A stretch of 64,000 bases of DNA from Anaerolineales bacterium (GTDB lineage: Bacteria > Chloroflexota > Anaerolineae > Anaerolineales > UBA4823), in NCBI GenBank assembly GCA_016935755.1, contig JAFGQI010000001.1, positions 1 through 64,000 of the forward strand, read 5' to 3'. The first letter of the stretch is position 1; the number at the start of each line of letters is the position of its first letter. Below, piece after piece: positions 1 to 7,270 of the stretch. The notes below the pieces were generated by a model that was not told the origin of the DNA, did not search any database, and was given only the letters and a program-made list of their open reading frames with translations. A program made the position numbers and the translations under genes.

Positions 1-44
1 AACCCCCCACATAGGTGGATTTTTTCAACAATTCATCCCACTAT

Positions 45-85
45 GGGCTGTCTAAAAAGAAAAACCTAGACTTTTTAGACAGCCC
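45..85. repeat. Perfect 15-bp inverted repeat, IS-end-like hairpin
   Basis: Arms 45-59 and 71-85 are perfectly complementary (left arm begins GGGCTGTCTAAAAAG) around an 11-nt loop. The GGGCTGTCT start resembles terminal inverted repeats of several IS families, and the two ends lie head to head as in a very short MITE or a relic left after deletion of an element's interior. No T-run follows on the plus strand, so an intrinsic terminator is less likely. The IS resemblance is from memory and not verified. Confidence 0.5.
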
Positions 86-155
86 CCGAACGAGAGTATA
101 TAACCATGCCCAATTCACTGATACGAATTCCGTCTTGTCCAAAAAGAGGTGAAAC

Positions 156-419
156 ATGAAATCTCTTGCTCTTCTTTTTTTGGCAAGTTTCCTAACTCTT
201 ACTCTTTACTTTTTTTCTCTAATGGCGCTTATCTTGATGGTAAGTTTCCCCTTTTTTTGGCTAACCGGACATTTCGACCTCAGCAGCATAAGCTTCGATA
301 ATCCAGGGTTCATTATGATTTTAATCGGCACAATATTTTTTCTGCCTTTACACAAATATCGCAAAGTGATCATACATAAATATCGCATGCGAAAAGCACA
401 AATCAGTGATACTCGGTAA
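156..419 (+). CDS. Small two-TM membrane protein, unknown
   Basis: An 87-residue protein that I do not recognise. A purine-rich SD (AGAGGTG) lies 5 nt before the ATG. Residues 4-36 are almost wholly hydrophobic (Leu, Phe, Met), a second hydrophobic stretch covers about 50-66, and the C-terminus (67-87) is strongly basic with repeated HKYR motifs, so a two-span inner-membrane protein with a cytoplasmic tail is likely by the positive-inside rule. It is AT-rich and Phe/Ile-rich unlike the genes from 991 on, and lies next to an IS-like hairpin and an RHS fragment. An orphan immunity or other accessory protein is possible but is only inference. Confidence 0.5.
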   Translation: MKSLALLFLASFLTLTLYFFSLMALILMVSFPFFWLTGHFDLSSISFDNPGFIMILIGTIFFLPLHKYRKVIIHKYRMRKAQISDTR

Positions 420-441
420 ATCATATGTTCTCTCACGTGCA

Positions 442-492
442 CACGGCAGTTGTACTGCCGTGCACCCTCCGCCCCGCAGTGCAACTGCGGGG
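442..492. repeat. Two tandem hairpins with a shared core
   Basis: Hairpin A has arms 442-450 and 454-462 with loop TGT. Hairpin B has arms 472-480 and 484-492 with loop GCA. Each is a perfect 9-bp stem closed by three bases, and both share the core GCAGT-nnn-ACTGC while their outer base pairs differ. Only 9 nt separate them. This may be a REP-like element or the RNA end of the gene ending at 419; no T-run follows. Confidence 0.55.
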
Positions 493-609
493 GATCGTAG
501 CAGATGGAAGAACTCAGATTGGGAATTGGAATGTAATTCCAACTCTTATTTTATTTCTTTGGGCAAGCACAAATCTTCCAGGTACCTGGCAACCTTAGGA
601 GAAAACATT

Positions 610-795
610 ATGAGCACCGTGTTGGTTGTATCAGGTTGTATTTTCATCCTGGGTGGTGTAGGATTGTGGTTGATATTGGTTATCAGAATTAAGAAAATAA
701 CGATTGAAAAGAAAATGATCGTCCTAATCATTATTGCCGGAGTATTAAATATTCTTTATGGAATTGTGAATATTATCCTTGCATCCTCCAGGTAA
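610..795 (+). CDS. Small two-TM membrane protein, unknown
   Basis: A 61-residue protein. The reading frame is open upstream to 406, but the ATG at 610 has a good SD (TTAGGAG, 8 nt away), and starting there removes an unlikely stretch translated from the tandem hairpins. Residues 4-25 and 36-57 form two hydrophobic helices joined by a basic Lys-rich loop (RIKKITIEKKM), a helical hairpin with the loop probably cytoplasmic. It has no family I recognise. It lies between tandem hairpins and an RHS remnant in an AT-richer patch, so accessory origin is likely. Confidence 0.5.
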   Translation: MSTVLVVSGCIFILGGVGLWLILVIRIKKITIEKKMIVLIIIAGVLNILYGIVNIILASSR

Positions 796-837
796 GTTGT
801 ATTCTAAGTTTCATGTGTGACAGACGACTGTAAGGAG

Positions 838-909
838 CCGGAGATTGGGCTGTATTACTATGGGGCGAGGTGGTACGACGCGGCGCTGGGGAAGTGCATG
901 ACTCAGTGA
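838..909 (+). pseudogene. RHS-repeat core remnant
   Basis: In the frame of 838-909 the DNA encodes PEIGLYYYGARWYDAALG followed by six residues and TGA. The block E-x-G-L-Y-Y-Y-G-A-R-W-Y-D-x-x-L-G is the signature of the RHS repeat-associated core domain that precedes variable toxin tips. There is no start codon or RBS and no further RHS repeat upstream, so this is a fragment left by deletion or recombination. It marks the left flank as a former polymorphic toxin locus. Confidence 0.7.
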
Positions 910-930
910 GGAAGGAGCGGCAGATCGAAT

Positions 931-936
931 TATAAT
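931..936 (+). promoter_or_regulatory. -10 box of the aminotransferase gene
   Basis: A perfect TATAAT lies 54 nt before the chosen ATG at 991; no good -35 is visible. Transcription would begin near 943, after the upstream in-frame ATG at 940, which supports the start at 991. Confidence 0.45.
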
Positions 937-990
937 AGGATGGATCGGACACACCAGCCACAATTACCCAACCCATCCCTGGAGAACCCT

Positions 991-2274
991 ATGCCTCTCG
1001 TTTTGTCCTCTATTCGCAGCCAATTCCCCAGCCTGCGCCAGCAGGCCGAACTGCCCGAGCCAGTGATTTTCTTCGATAATCCCGGCGGCACCCAGATCGC
1101 CCAGCAGTCGCTCGAGCGCATCAGCGCTTACCTGACCCAGCACAACGCCAACCACGGCGGCGCGTTCCTCAGCAGCCAGCAGTCGGACGCGGTGCTGGAG
1201 GAGGCCCACGCGGCGATGGCCGATTTCTACAACGCCGCCCGCCCCGAGGAGATCATCTTCGGCAACAACATGACCACCCTGACGCTGCATCTCAGCCGCT
1301 CGATCGCGCGCACCTGGCAGGCGGGCGATTCGATCGTGGTCACCCGCCTGGATCATGACGCCAACATCGCCCCCTGGGCGCTGGCCGCCCAGGACCGCGG
1401 TGTGCAGGTGCAGTGGGTCGACTTCGACGTTGAAGACGGCACACTGAAGCTGGATGACCTGGCCCGGGCGCTGGAGAGCAAGCCGCGCCTGGTGGCGGTG
1501 GGCTATGCCTCCAACGCCCTGGGGACGATCAACCCGGTGGCCAAAATCACAAAAATGGCGCACGAGGCCGGGGCGCTGGTGTATATCGACGCCGTGCAGT
1601 ACGCCGCCCACGGCCCGATCGATGTGCAGCAGCTGGGCTGCGATTTCCTGGTGTCTTCTTCTTACAAATTCTTTGGCCCGCACGCCGGCATCCTGTACGG
1701 CAGATATGACCTGCTGGATGAGCTGTTCGCCTACAAGGTGCGCCCAGCGCCCAATGAGCTGCCGGGCAGGTTCGAGACCGGCACCCAGAACCACGAGGGC
1801 ATCGCCGGGGTGCTGGGGGCGGTCGAATATTTTGAGCAGCTGGGGCAGACTTTTGGGAATGAATACGCCGAAAAGTACGCCGATCGCTTCAGCGGGCGTA
1901 GGCTGCACCTCAAGCAAGCCCTGGCAGCCATCCGGGCCTATGAGTTTGAAATCAGCCGGGCTGTGTTGGGCGTGCTGCAGGACATCCCCGGTTTACATGT
2001 CCACGGCCTGATCGATCCCCAGCGGTTGGAAGATCGCGTCCCGACCTTCTCCTTCACCCTGCCGGGCTGGCATCCCCGCAGCCTGGCCGAAAAGCTGGCC
2101 GAACACAAGATCTACGTTTGGGATGGCAACTACTACGCCCTGGCTGTGACCGAGCGGCTGGGCCTGGAAGAGAGCGGCGGCATGCTGCGGGTCGGGCCGG
2201 TGCATTACAACACGCTGGATGAAGTGCGCCGCCTGCAAGAAGTGCTGGTACCCCTGGCCAAGGGCGAAGGATAG
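991..2274 (+). CDS. Cysteine desulfurase-like class V aminotransferase
   Basis: A 427-residue PLP enzyme of the fold-type I class V family (NifS/SufS relatives, closest to the VC1184-like group of TIGR01976). The Schiff-base lysine is K226 in SSSYKFFGPH; the cofactor Asp-Ala-x-Gln motif is IDAVQY, and the usual FDNPGG start near residue 25 is present. The catalytic Cys loop of true desulfurases is replaced by RVGPVHYNT with no Cys, so sulfur transfer by the standard mechanism is doubtful; a different lyase or aminotransferase reaction is possible. GGAG lies 6 nt before the ATG at 991; an in-frame ATG at 940 lacks an SD. It is monocistronic and ends at a hairpin. Confidence 0.85.
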   Translation: MPLVLSSIRSQFPSLRQQAELPEPVIFFDNPGGTQIAQQSLERISAYLTQHNANHGGAFLSSQQSDAVLEEAHAAMADFYNAARPEEIIFGNNMTTLTLHLSRSIARTWQAGDSIVVTRLDHDANIAPWALAAQDRGVQVQWVDFDVEDGTLKLDDLARALESKPRLVAVGYASNALGTINPVAKITKMAHEAGALVYIDAVQYAAHGPIDVQQLGCDFLVSSSYKFFGPHAGILYGRYDLLDELFAYKVRPAPNELPGRFETGTQNHEGIAGVLGAVEYFEQLGQTFGNEYAEKYADRFSGRRLHLKQALAAIRAYEFEISRAVLGVLQDIPGLHVHGLIDPQRLEDRVPTFSFTLPGWHPRSLAEKLAEHKIYVWDGNYYALAVTERLGLEESGGMLRVGPVHYNTLDEVRRLQEVLVPLAKGEG

Positions 2275-2293
2275 ACCCCGATACCCAGGCGCG

Positions 2294-2332
2294 TATCCGG
2301 GCTCACTCCTATCAACAGAGTGAACCCGGATA
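2294..2332. terminator. Hairpin between aminotransferase and tRNA-Arg
   Basis: Arms 2294-2308 and 2318-2332 pair over 15 positions with one mismatch around a 9-nt loop. It lies 19 nt past the aminotransferase stop and downstream of the opposing tRNA gene, so it probably ends both transcripts, though the T-tract is poor. Confidence 0.6.
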
Positions 2333-2341
2333 TTTGCTCAG

Positions 2342-2414
2342 AGCCCCAGGTGGGAATCGGACCCACAACCTCGGCCTTAGGAGAGCCTCGCTCTGTCCGT
2401 TGAGCTACTGGGGC
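2342..2414 (-). tRNA. tRNA-Arg (anticodon CCT)
   Basis: On the minus strand a 73-nt cloverleaf forms: acceptor GCCCCAG/CTGGGGC (7 perfect pairs), D stem GCTC/GAGC, anticodon loop CTCCTAA giving anticodon CCT (reads AGG), T arm GTGGG-TTCGATT-CCCAC. CCA is not encoded. Two oddities: the first anticodon-stem pair is A-G, and the discriminator base is U rather than the usual A or G of tRNA-Arg. Confidence 0.93.
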
Positions 2415-2424
2415 AGACGGCGAT

Positions 2425-2453
2425 ATTATAACATTCCTAAAGATGGGATTCAA
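2425..2453 (-). promoter_or_regulatory. Promoter of tRNA-Arg
   Basis: On the minus strand TTGAAT (2453-2448), a 17-nt spacer and TATAAT (2430-2425) form a near-consensus sigma70-type promoter. The -10 ends 10 nt before the tRNA 5' end, so the precursor leader is only a few nucleotides. Confidence 0.7.
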
Positions 2454-2477
2454 GCCAGCCCTGGCGGGCAGAATCAA

Positions 2478-2509
2478 CCTGGCCTCGAGGGGAAAACCTC
2501 AAGGCCAGG
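2478..2509 (-). terminator. Terminator of the sdhCDAB operon
   Basis: Arms 2478-2490 and 2497-2509 give a 13-bp GC-rich stem with one mismatch and loop GGAAAA, 35 nt past the sdhB stop. The following T-tract on the minus strand is short. Confidence 0.6.
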
Positions 2510-2544
2510 CAGTCTGAGAGAAGAAAGACCAGTATGTAAGCGGG

Positions 2545-3249
2545 TCAGTCGATTTTGCCCGTGGCAATGGCGCGCTTCACCTCGCCAATGGCCTTGGTGA
2601 CCTGGATTTCGCGCGGGCAGGCAATCGTGCAGTTGAAGATGGTATGACAGCGATAGACGCCAAACTCCTCCGCCAGGATGCGCAGGCGCTCGGCTCCCGC
2701 CCGGTCGCGGCTGTCGAAGATAAAGCGGTGGGCAGTGACGACCGCCGCCGGGCCGACGTACTTATCGCTGGCCCAGAACGACGGGCAGGAGGTGGTGCAG
2801 CAGGCGCACAGGATGCACTTGGTGGTGTCGTCAAACCGCTCGCGCTGCTCCTGGCTCTGCAGGCGCTCGGTCCTCGGCTCTGGCTCGTCATTGACCAGGT
2901 AGGGCATCACCGAGCGGTAATGCTCGAAGAACGGCTCCATGTCCACGATCAGATCCTTGATCACTGGCAGACCCAGAATGGGCTCAACCAGGATCTTATC
3001 CGTCTCCAGTTCATTGACCAGCGTCTTGCAGGCCAGGCGGTTGCGACCATTGATGCGCACGGCATCCGAACCACAGATCCCGTGGGCGCAGGAACGGCGG
3101 AAGGCCAATGTACCATCGAAATTGCCTTTGACATACTCCAGCAAGTCCAGCACACGGTCGGTGGGATCTACCTCAATTTCATAGGAGTCATAATGCGGCT
3201 TCTTATCTGCTTCGGGGTTGTAGCGAAAGATTTTGATTTTTACCTTCAT
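2545..3249 (-). CDS. sdhB: Succinate dehydrogenase iron-sulfur subunit
   Basis: A 234-residue electron-transfer subunit of complex II, carrying electrons from SdhA FAD to the quinone site. The N-terminal ferredoxin domain binds [2Fe-2S] through C54, C59, D62 and C74 (SCAHGICGSD), the Asp ligand being as in E. coli. The C-terminal domain has C145-x2-C148-x2-C151-x3-CP for [4Fe-4S] and C201, C207, C211 for [3Fe-4S]. Length is typical. SD GGGAGG precedes the ATG. It is the last gene of sdhCDAB, 16 nt behind sdhA. Confidence 0.97.
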   Translation of the reverse strand: MKVKIKIFRYNPEADKKPHYDSYEIEVDPTDRVLDLLEYVKGNFDGTLAFRRSCAHGICGSDAVRINGRNRLACKTLVNELETDKILVEPILGLPVIKDLIVDMEPFFEHYRSVMPYLVNDEPEPRTERLQSQEQRERFDDTTKCILCACCTTSCPSFWASDKYVGPAAVVTAHRFIFDSRDRAGAERLRILAEEFGVYRCHTIFNCTIACPREIQVTKAIGEVKRAIATGKID

Positions 3250-3265
3250 CGTAGCCTCCCGTTCG

Positions 3266-5059
3266 TTAGTAAACCCGTTCCTTGGGCTGGAACTTGGTGA
3301 TCACCACCGGTTTGTAACCCAACACGATCTGTCCATCGCGCACCCAGGCCAGGCTGTGCTTCAGCCAGTTGGCGTCATCCCGCTTGGGGAAGTCTTCGCG
3401 GGCATGACCGCCGCGGCTTTCCTGGCGGGCTAAAGCAGACACAGTGGTTACCTCTGCCAGTTCGAGCAGGTTGCCCAGTTCCCAGGTGTTGAGCAGCTCA
3501 GTGTTGAAAATCTTGCCGCTGTCAGCAGGGCGGACATGCTGCAGCCGCTGGCGCAGTTCGCGCACCTTTGCCAGAGCATCCTGCATGCCCTCGGCGGTGC
3601 GAAAGACGCCCACATGGTCGAACATGACACTCTTCATCTCGCGGGCGATTTCGAAAGCCGACTCTGAGCCGCTGCTCTGGCGGATGGCTTCCAGCTGGGC
3701 GCGGGTAAAGTCGGTGGGGTCATCCGGCAAGACCTGGTAGGATGCGCCCAGGGCATAGGCGGCGGCATCCAGGCCGGCGTGTTTGCCAAAAACAATCAGG
3801 TCCACCAGCGAATTGGTGCCCAGGCGGTTGGCGCCATGCACCGAGACGCAGGCCACCTCCCCGGCGGCATACAGTCCAGGCAGGACAGTGTTGTTCTCAT
3901 CAATCACCACCTGGCCGAACTTATTGGTGGGGATGCCGCCCATAGCATAGTGGGCGGTGGGCTGGACGGGCATGGGCTGGGCGACCGGATCGACGCCCAG
4001 GTAAGTGCGGGCAAAGTCGACAATATCGGGCAGCTTGCCGAGCAGCTCTTCGCCGGTAACAATATAGGGCGAGCCATCTGTGCGCCGGCGTCCATCCGCG
4101 GCAGCATATTGGTTGACTGTCTCAGGCCGCATATCCAGATACAGGTAGCGCTTGCCGCCAATGCCCCGACCCTCCTGCATCTCCAGATACATCGCCCGGC
4201 TGACCACATCTCGCGAAGCCAGGTCTTTGACGTGAGGAGCATAGTGTTCCATGAAGCGCTCGCCCTTATCATTGATCAGCACCCCACCTTCGCCGCGCAC
4301 ACCTTCAGTGATCAGGATGCCCAGGCGATAGATGCCGGTGGGGTGGAATTGGAAAAACTCCATGTCCTCAGCTGGAATGCCCCGCCGCAAGGTGATTGCC
4401 AGGCCGTCGCCGGTGAAGGTGTAAGCGTTGGAGGTGATCTCCCAGATGCGCCCGTGCCCGCCGGTGGCAAAGATGACCGCTTTGGCATGGAAAACGTGCA
4501 GTTCGCCAGTTGCCATTTCCAGCGCCACCACGCCCGCCGCGGCGCCGTTCACAATCAGCACATCCAGCACCTGGAATTCATCGAAGAAATTGACGTTCTT
4601 CTTGATGCACTGCTGGTACAGGGTTTGCAGGATCATATGCCCGGTGCGGTCGGCAGCATAGCAGGCGCGCGGCACCGGTTTGCCGGTCACATTATTGGTG
4701 TGGCCGCCAAAAGGACGCTGGGCGATGCGCCCATCGGGCGTGCGCGAGAAGGGCAGCCCCATATGCTCTAACTCATATACGGACGAGACGGCTTCAGAGC
4801 ACATAAACTCGATAGCATCCTGATCGCCCAGGTAATCACTTCCCTTGACCGTGTCAAAAGTATGCCATTCAGCATGATCTTCGCCTTCATTGCCCAGAGC
4901 GGCTCCCACGCCTCCCTGGGCGGTGCCGGTATGGGAACGAGTGGGGTAGAGCTTGCTGAGCACCGCCGTGCTGGCAGTCTTTGAGGCGTACAGCGCCGCC
5001 ATCAGGCCAGCCCCGCCCGCTCCAACAACAACTACATCGAATTGATGGTAATTTTTCAT
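3266..5059 (-). CDS. sdhA: Succinate dehydrogenase flavoprotein subunit
   Basis: A 597-residue catalytic subunit oxidising succinate to fumarate. The Rossmann GAGGAGL motif is at 13-19, and H43 in [10 protein letters not shown] is the covalent FAD attachment site. The substrate-binding HPTG motif and the catalytic Arg region (RGEGG) follow, and the capping and C-terminal helical domains are complete. SD AGGAGG sits 7 nt before the ATG. With sdhC and sdhD encoding membrane anchors upstream and no frd-specific gene, the dehydrogenase direction is the likely physiological one. Confidence 0.97.
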   Translation of the reverse strand: MKNYHQFDVVVVGAGGAGLMAALYASKTASTAVLSKLYPTRSHTGTAQGGVGAALGNEGEDHAEWHTFDTVKGSDYLGDQDAIEFMCSEAVSSVYELEHMGLPFSRTPDGRIAQRPFGGHTNNVTGKPVPRACYAADRTGHMILQTLYQQCIKKNVNFFDEFQVLDVLIVNGAAAGVVALEMATGELHVFHAKAVIFATGGHGRIWEITSNAYTFTGDGLAITLRRGIPAEDMEFFQFHPTGIYRLGILITEGVRGEGGVLINDKGERFMEHYAPHVKDLASRDVVSRAMYLEMQEGRGIGGKRYLYLDMRPETVNQYAAADGRRRTDGSPYIVTGEELLGKLPDIVDFARTYLGVDPVAQPMPVQPTAHYAMGGIPTNKFGQVVIDENNTVLPGLYAAGEVACVSVHGANRLGTNSLVDLIVFGKHAGLDAAAYALGASYQVLPDDPTDFTRAQLEAIRQSSGSESAFEIAREMKSVMFDHVGVFRTAEGMQDALAKVRELRQRLQHVRPADSGKIFNTELLNTWELGNLLELAEVTTVSALARQESRGGHAREDFPKRDDANWLKHSLAWVRDGQIVLGYKPVVITKFQPKERVY

Positions 5060-5075
5060 CAGTGTCCTCCTGGCC

Positions 5076-5498
5076 TCACACAGTCAGAATGACGTACACA
5101 GCAACAATTAACATGAACAGCCAGAACAAGAAAAGAAAGCCGCGTAAGAAAACTCGCAGCCAGGATCCCTGGAGATAATCTTCGATCACAGATCGCAGGC
5201 CGTTCACCCCGTGGGTGATGCCGAAACATACAATCAGCATCTGCATCACCTGCCAGTAGGCATTGGCCCAACCCACGGTTACATCCGGGATGTCACTGTT
5301 CACCACATGGTACGAGTTGGGGAAAAATGTCCACCGCACCAGTTGATCGATATCTAAATACTCACGCGCACTCATCATAAAAGCAGAGAGGATCCCCACC
5401 AGAGCGAATAAGAACATTGCTAAACCAGAGATGCGCGTGAACAACCACATCAGGTTTTCAAAGTTGAAGCCAATATGGAGGGCTGATCTTGATTGCAT
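5076..5498 (-). CDS. sdhD: Succinate dehydrogenase membrane anchor subunit D
   Basis: A 140-residue membrane anchor with three predicted helices (about 15-42, 78-100, 115-139). The [14 protein letters not shown] segment carries the conserved His for haem b or quinone-site function and the Arg/Asp-Tyr pair typical of SdhD. It overlaps neither neighbour; SD GGAGG lies before the ATG. The order sdhC-sdhD-sdhA-sdhB is the standard one. Confidence 0.88.
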   Translation of the reverse strand: MQSRSALHIGFNFENLMWLFTRISGLAMFLFALVGILSAFMMSAREYLDIDQLVRWTFFPNSYHVVNSDIPDVTVGWANAYWQVMQMLIVCFGITHGVNGLRSVIEDYLQGSWLRVFLRGFLFLFWLFMLIVAVYVILTV

Positions 5499-5516
5499 AG
5501 ATTGTTTCCTCCTTCC

Positions 5517-5903
5517 CTAACTGCCCTGCATGGCGTTCATCACCATGATAAAAATCGCCAGCCCATACACCGGCAGGAAAATCAGCCACTGCAGCCAGGT
5601 GGCTTCGCGCTGATATTCCAACAATTTCGGCCAGGTGTCGAGGATGATAATGCGCAGACCGTTAATGGCATGAAAGATCACCACAAAAAAGACGACTACC
5701 TGAAAATAGATCGACTCATAGATCACATTGATCTCCGTAGCCAGATCGCTGCCCAACTGATACTGGAAGAATGAGGACAGCACATGCCCCCCAACAAAGA
5801 GGATGATGGCCAGACCGCCTATCCGGTGAAGGACCCAGGAAAGCATTGGTCCTCCGCCACGATAGCGGATACCCTTTAGCCCAACATTTCGCTTAAGAAC
5901 CAT
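5517..5903 (-). CDS. sdhC: Succinate dehydrogenase cytochrome b subunit C
   Basis: A 128-residue anchor and the first gene of the operon. It has the SdhC signature S-x-x-x-HR-x-G (SWVLHRIGG, about 22-30) at the quinone site and a second His in FHAINGLR that would bind haem b. Three helices are predicted. A strong SD (GAAGGAGG) precedes the ATG. The 203-bp gap to the divergent Rieske gene must hold the promoters of both operons. Confidence 0.9.
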   Translation of the reverse strand: MVLKRNVGLKGIRYRGGGPMLSWVLHRIGGLAIILFVGGHVLSSFFQYQLGSDLATEINVIYESIYFQVVVFFVVIFHAINGLRIIILDTWPKLLEYQREATWLQWLIFLPVYGLAIFIMVMNAMQGS

Positions 5904-6051
5904 GCGCGCCTCCTTCGGGTTATTAAATTAAAGCTGGTATTCCAGGAGTTCCTTAATCGTTATTATCTCACTTGTGGATAAATCATGAAAAGTGACAATA
6001 CTCATGGATTATTCATTCCAGACGTCCTCATCATATGAGCGAGATTCAATC

Positions 6052-6057
6052 TATAAT
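6052..6057 (+). promoter_or_regulatory. -10 box of the bc complex operon
   Basis: A perfect TATAAT 49 nt before the Rieske ATG at 6107; no consensus -35 is visible. Its position, downstream of the in-frame ATG at 6035, argues that 6107 is the real start. Confidence 0.5.
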
Positions 6058-6106
6058 ACAACCTGTCCTGGTATCAGCAGCTTTTTCTCTCTTTCAGGAG
6101 GCACAT

Positions 6107-6592
6107 ATGGCTAAATCTCCTCATCTGAGCCGACAAGACTTTGTCAAGTTCACCGCTGGCGTGTTAGGCAGCATTATGGGAGCCATTGTAGGTTTGCCCG
6201 CCATCGGTTATCTGCTCTCCCCCGCTTTGAAAACCACCAAATTAGACGCCTGGGTCTCCCTGGGTCCCCTGGAAAATTATCCGATTGGGGTGCCTACCCC
6301 CTTCAGCTTCACCCGCTCTAAGGTCAATGGTTGGGAAAAGACCGTCAACAGCTATGGCGTCTTCATCCTGCGTAAAAGCGAGAGCGAAGTGGTGGTTTTC
6401 TCGAACGTCTGCACTCACCTGAGCTGCCGGGTTGCCTGGAAAGAAGACATCCAGCAATATTACTGCCCCTGTCATGACGCTCATTTTGGCATCAACGGTG
6501 AAATCATCAGCGGCCCGCAGCCGCGGCCTCTGGACAGATACGAAACCCGCCTCGAAGGCGGGAACCTGTCAATTCGCTTACTGGAAGGATGA
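6107..6592 (+). CDS. Rieske [2Fe-2S] protein of the cytochrome bc complex
   Basis: A 161-residue quinol oxidation subunit. Ligands are C102 and H104 (CTHLSC) and C120 and H123 (CPCHDA), with C107 and C122 as the disulfide pair. The N-terminus SRQDFVKF is a degenerate Tat-like motif ahead of one helix at 15-38, fitting a Tat-exported, membrane-anchored Rieske. SD CAGGAGG sits 6 nt from the ATG at 6107; upstream in-frame ATG 6035 has no SD and lies before the -10 box. The stop overlaps the next start (ATGA). Confidence 0.93.
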   Translation: MAKSPHLSRQDFVKFTAGVLGSIMGAIVGLPAIGYLLSPALKTTKLDAWVSLGPLENYPIGVPTPFSFTRSKVNGWEKTVNSYGVFILRKSESEVVVFSNVCTHLSCRVAWKEDIQQYYCPCHDAHFGINGEIISGPQPRPLDRYETRLEGGNLSIRLLEG

Positions 6593-7254
6593 ATATGGCG
6601 GAGAAAATCCTCAACTGGTTGGACGAACGCCTCGGCCTGAGAACCATCTATAACACCGTTCTGGACCGCAAGGTCCCCAAAGTCAACTGGTGGTTTACTT
6701 TGGGCAGCGCCAGCTTGTTCCTTTTTGCCATGCAAGGCATCACCGGCATCTTCTTGACCGTATATTATGTCCCCTCGCCGGACCATGCCTACGACAGCAT
6801 CCAATACATTATGAACGAGGTGACTTTTGGCTGGCTGATCCGAGGCATCCACCACTGGGGCGCCACCCTGATGGTGATCTTCGTCTTCGCCCACATGCTG
6901 CGGACTTTCTATTTTGCGGCCTACAAATACCCGCGAGAACTCACCTGGGTGACAGGCGTGGTGCTGCTCCTGACAACCCTGGGAATGGGCTTCACCGGCT
7001 ACCTGCTGCCCTGGAACCAGAAGGCCTTCTTCGCCACCACTGTGGGCACCCAGATCGCCGGCACAGTGCCTTTCATCGGGCAGTTTATCTTGAATGTACT
7101 GCGAGGCGGCCCAGACCTGAGCGCGGTCACCCTGGCGCGCTTCTTCTCTGTGCATATCTGGTTCCTGCCCGCTGTGATTGCGCTGATGATCGGCATTCAT
7201 CTCTACCTGGTGATCCGTCTCGGCATCTCCATGATCCCCGGCAAAGAAGATTGA
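6589..7254 (+). CDS. Cytochrome b6-type subunit
   Basis: A 221-residue four-helix cytochrome b N-terminal half. Haem ligands H88/H102 and H189/H204 are visible; 14 residues between the last pair is the spacing of b6-type rather than mitochondrial cytochrome b. The protein ends after helix D, so the Qo PEWY half is supplied by the next gene, as in b6f and Bacillus qcr complexes. ATG 6589 overlaps the Rieske stop; ATG 6595 is an alternative with the same SD. Confidence 0.93.
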   Translation: MNMAEKILNWLDERLGLRTIYNTVLDRKVPKVNWWFTLGSASLFLFAMQGITGIFLTVYYVPSPDHAYDSIQYIMNEVTFGWLIRGIHHWGATLMVIFVFAHMLRTFYFAAYKYPRELTWVTGVVLLLTTLGMGFTGYLLPWNQKAFFATTVGTQIAGTVPFIGQFILNVLRGGPDLSAVTLARFFSVHIWFLPAVIALMIGIHLYLVIRLGISMIPGKED

Positions 7255-7270
7255 GCGGCGAGGTGCAACC

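Noticed and set aside
406-609. Upstream extension of the small protein at 610
   Set aside because: It would translate the tandem hairpins and has no SD; the ATG at 610 has one.
964-1917. 317-residue open frame on the minus strand inside the aminotransferase gene
   Set aside because: It is antisense to a gene with clear PLP motifs and has no start context; GC-rich third positions create such frames.
3779-4771. 330-residue open frame on the plus strand inside sdhA
   Set aside because: Mirror of a highly conserved gene; no SD, no family features.
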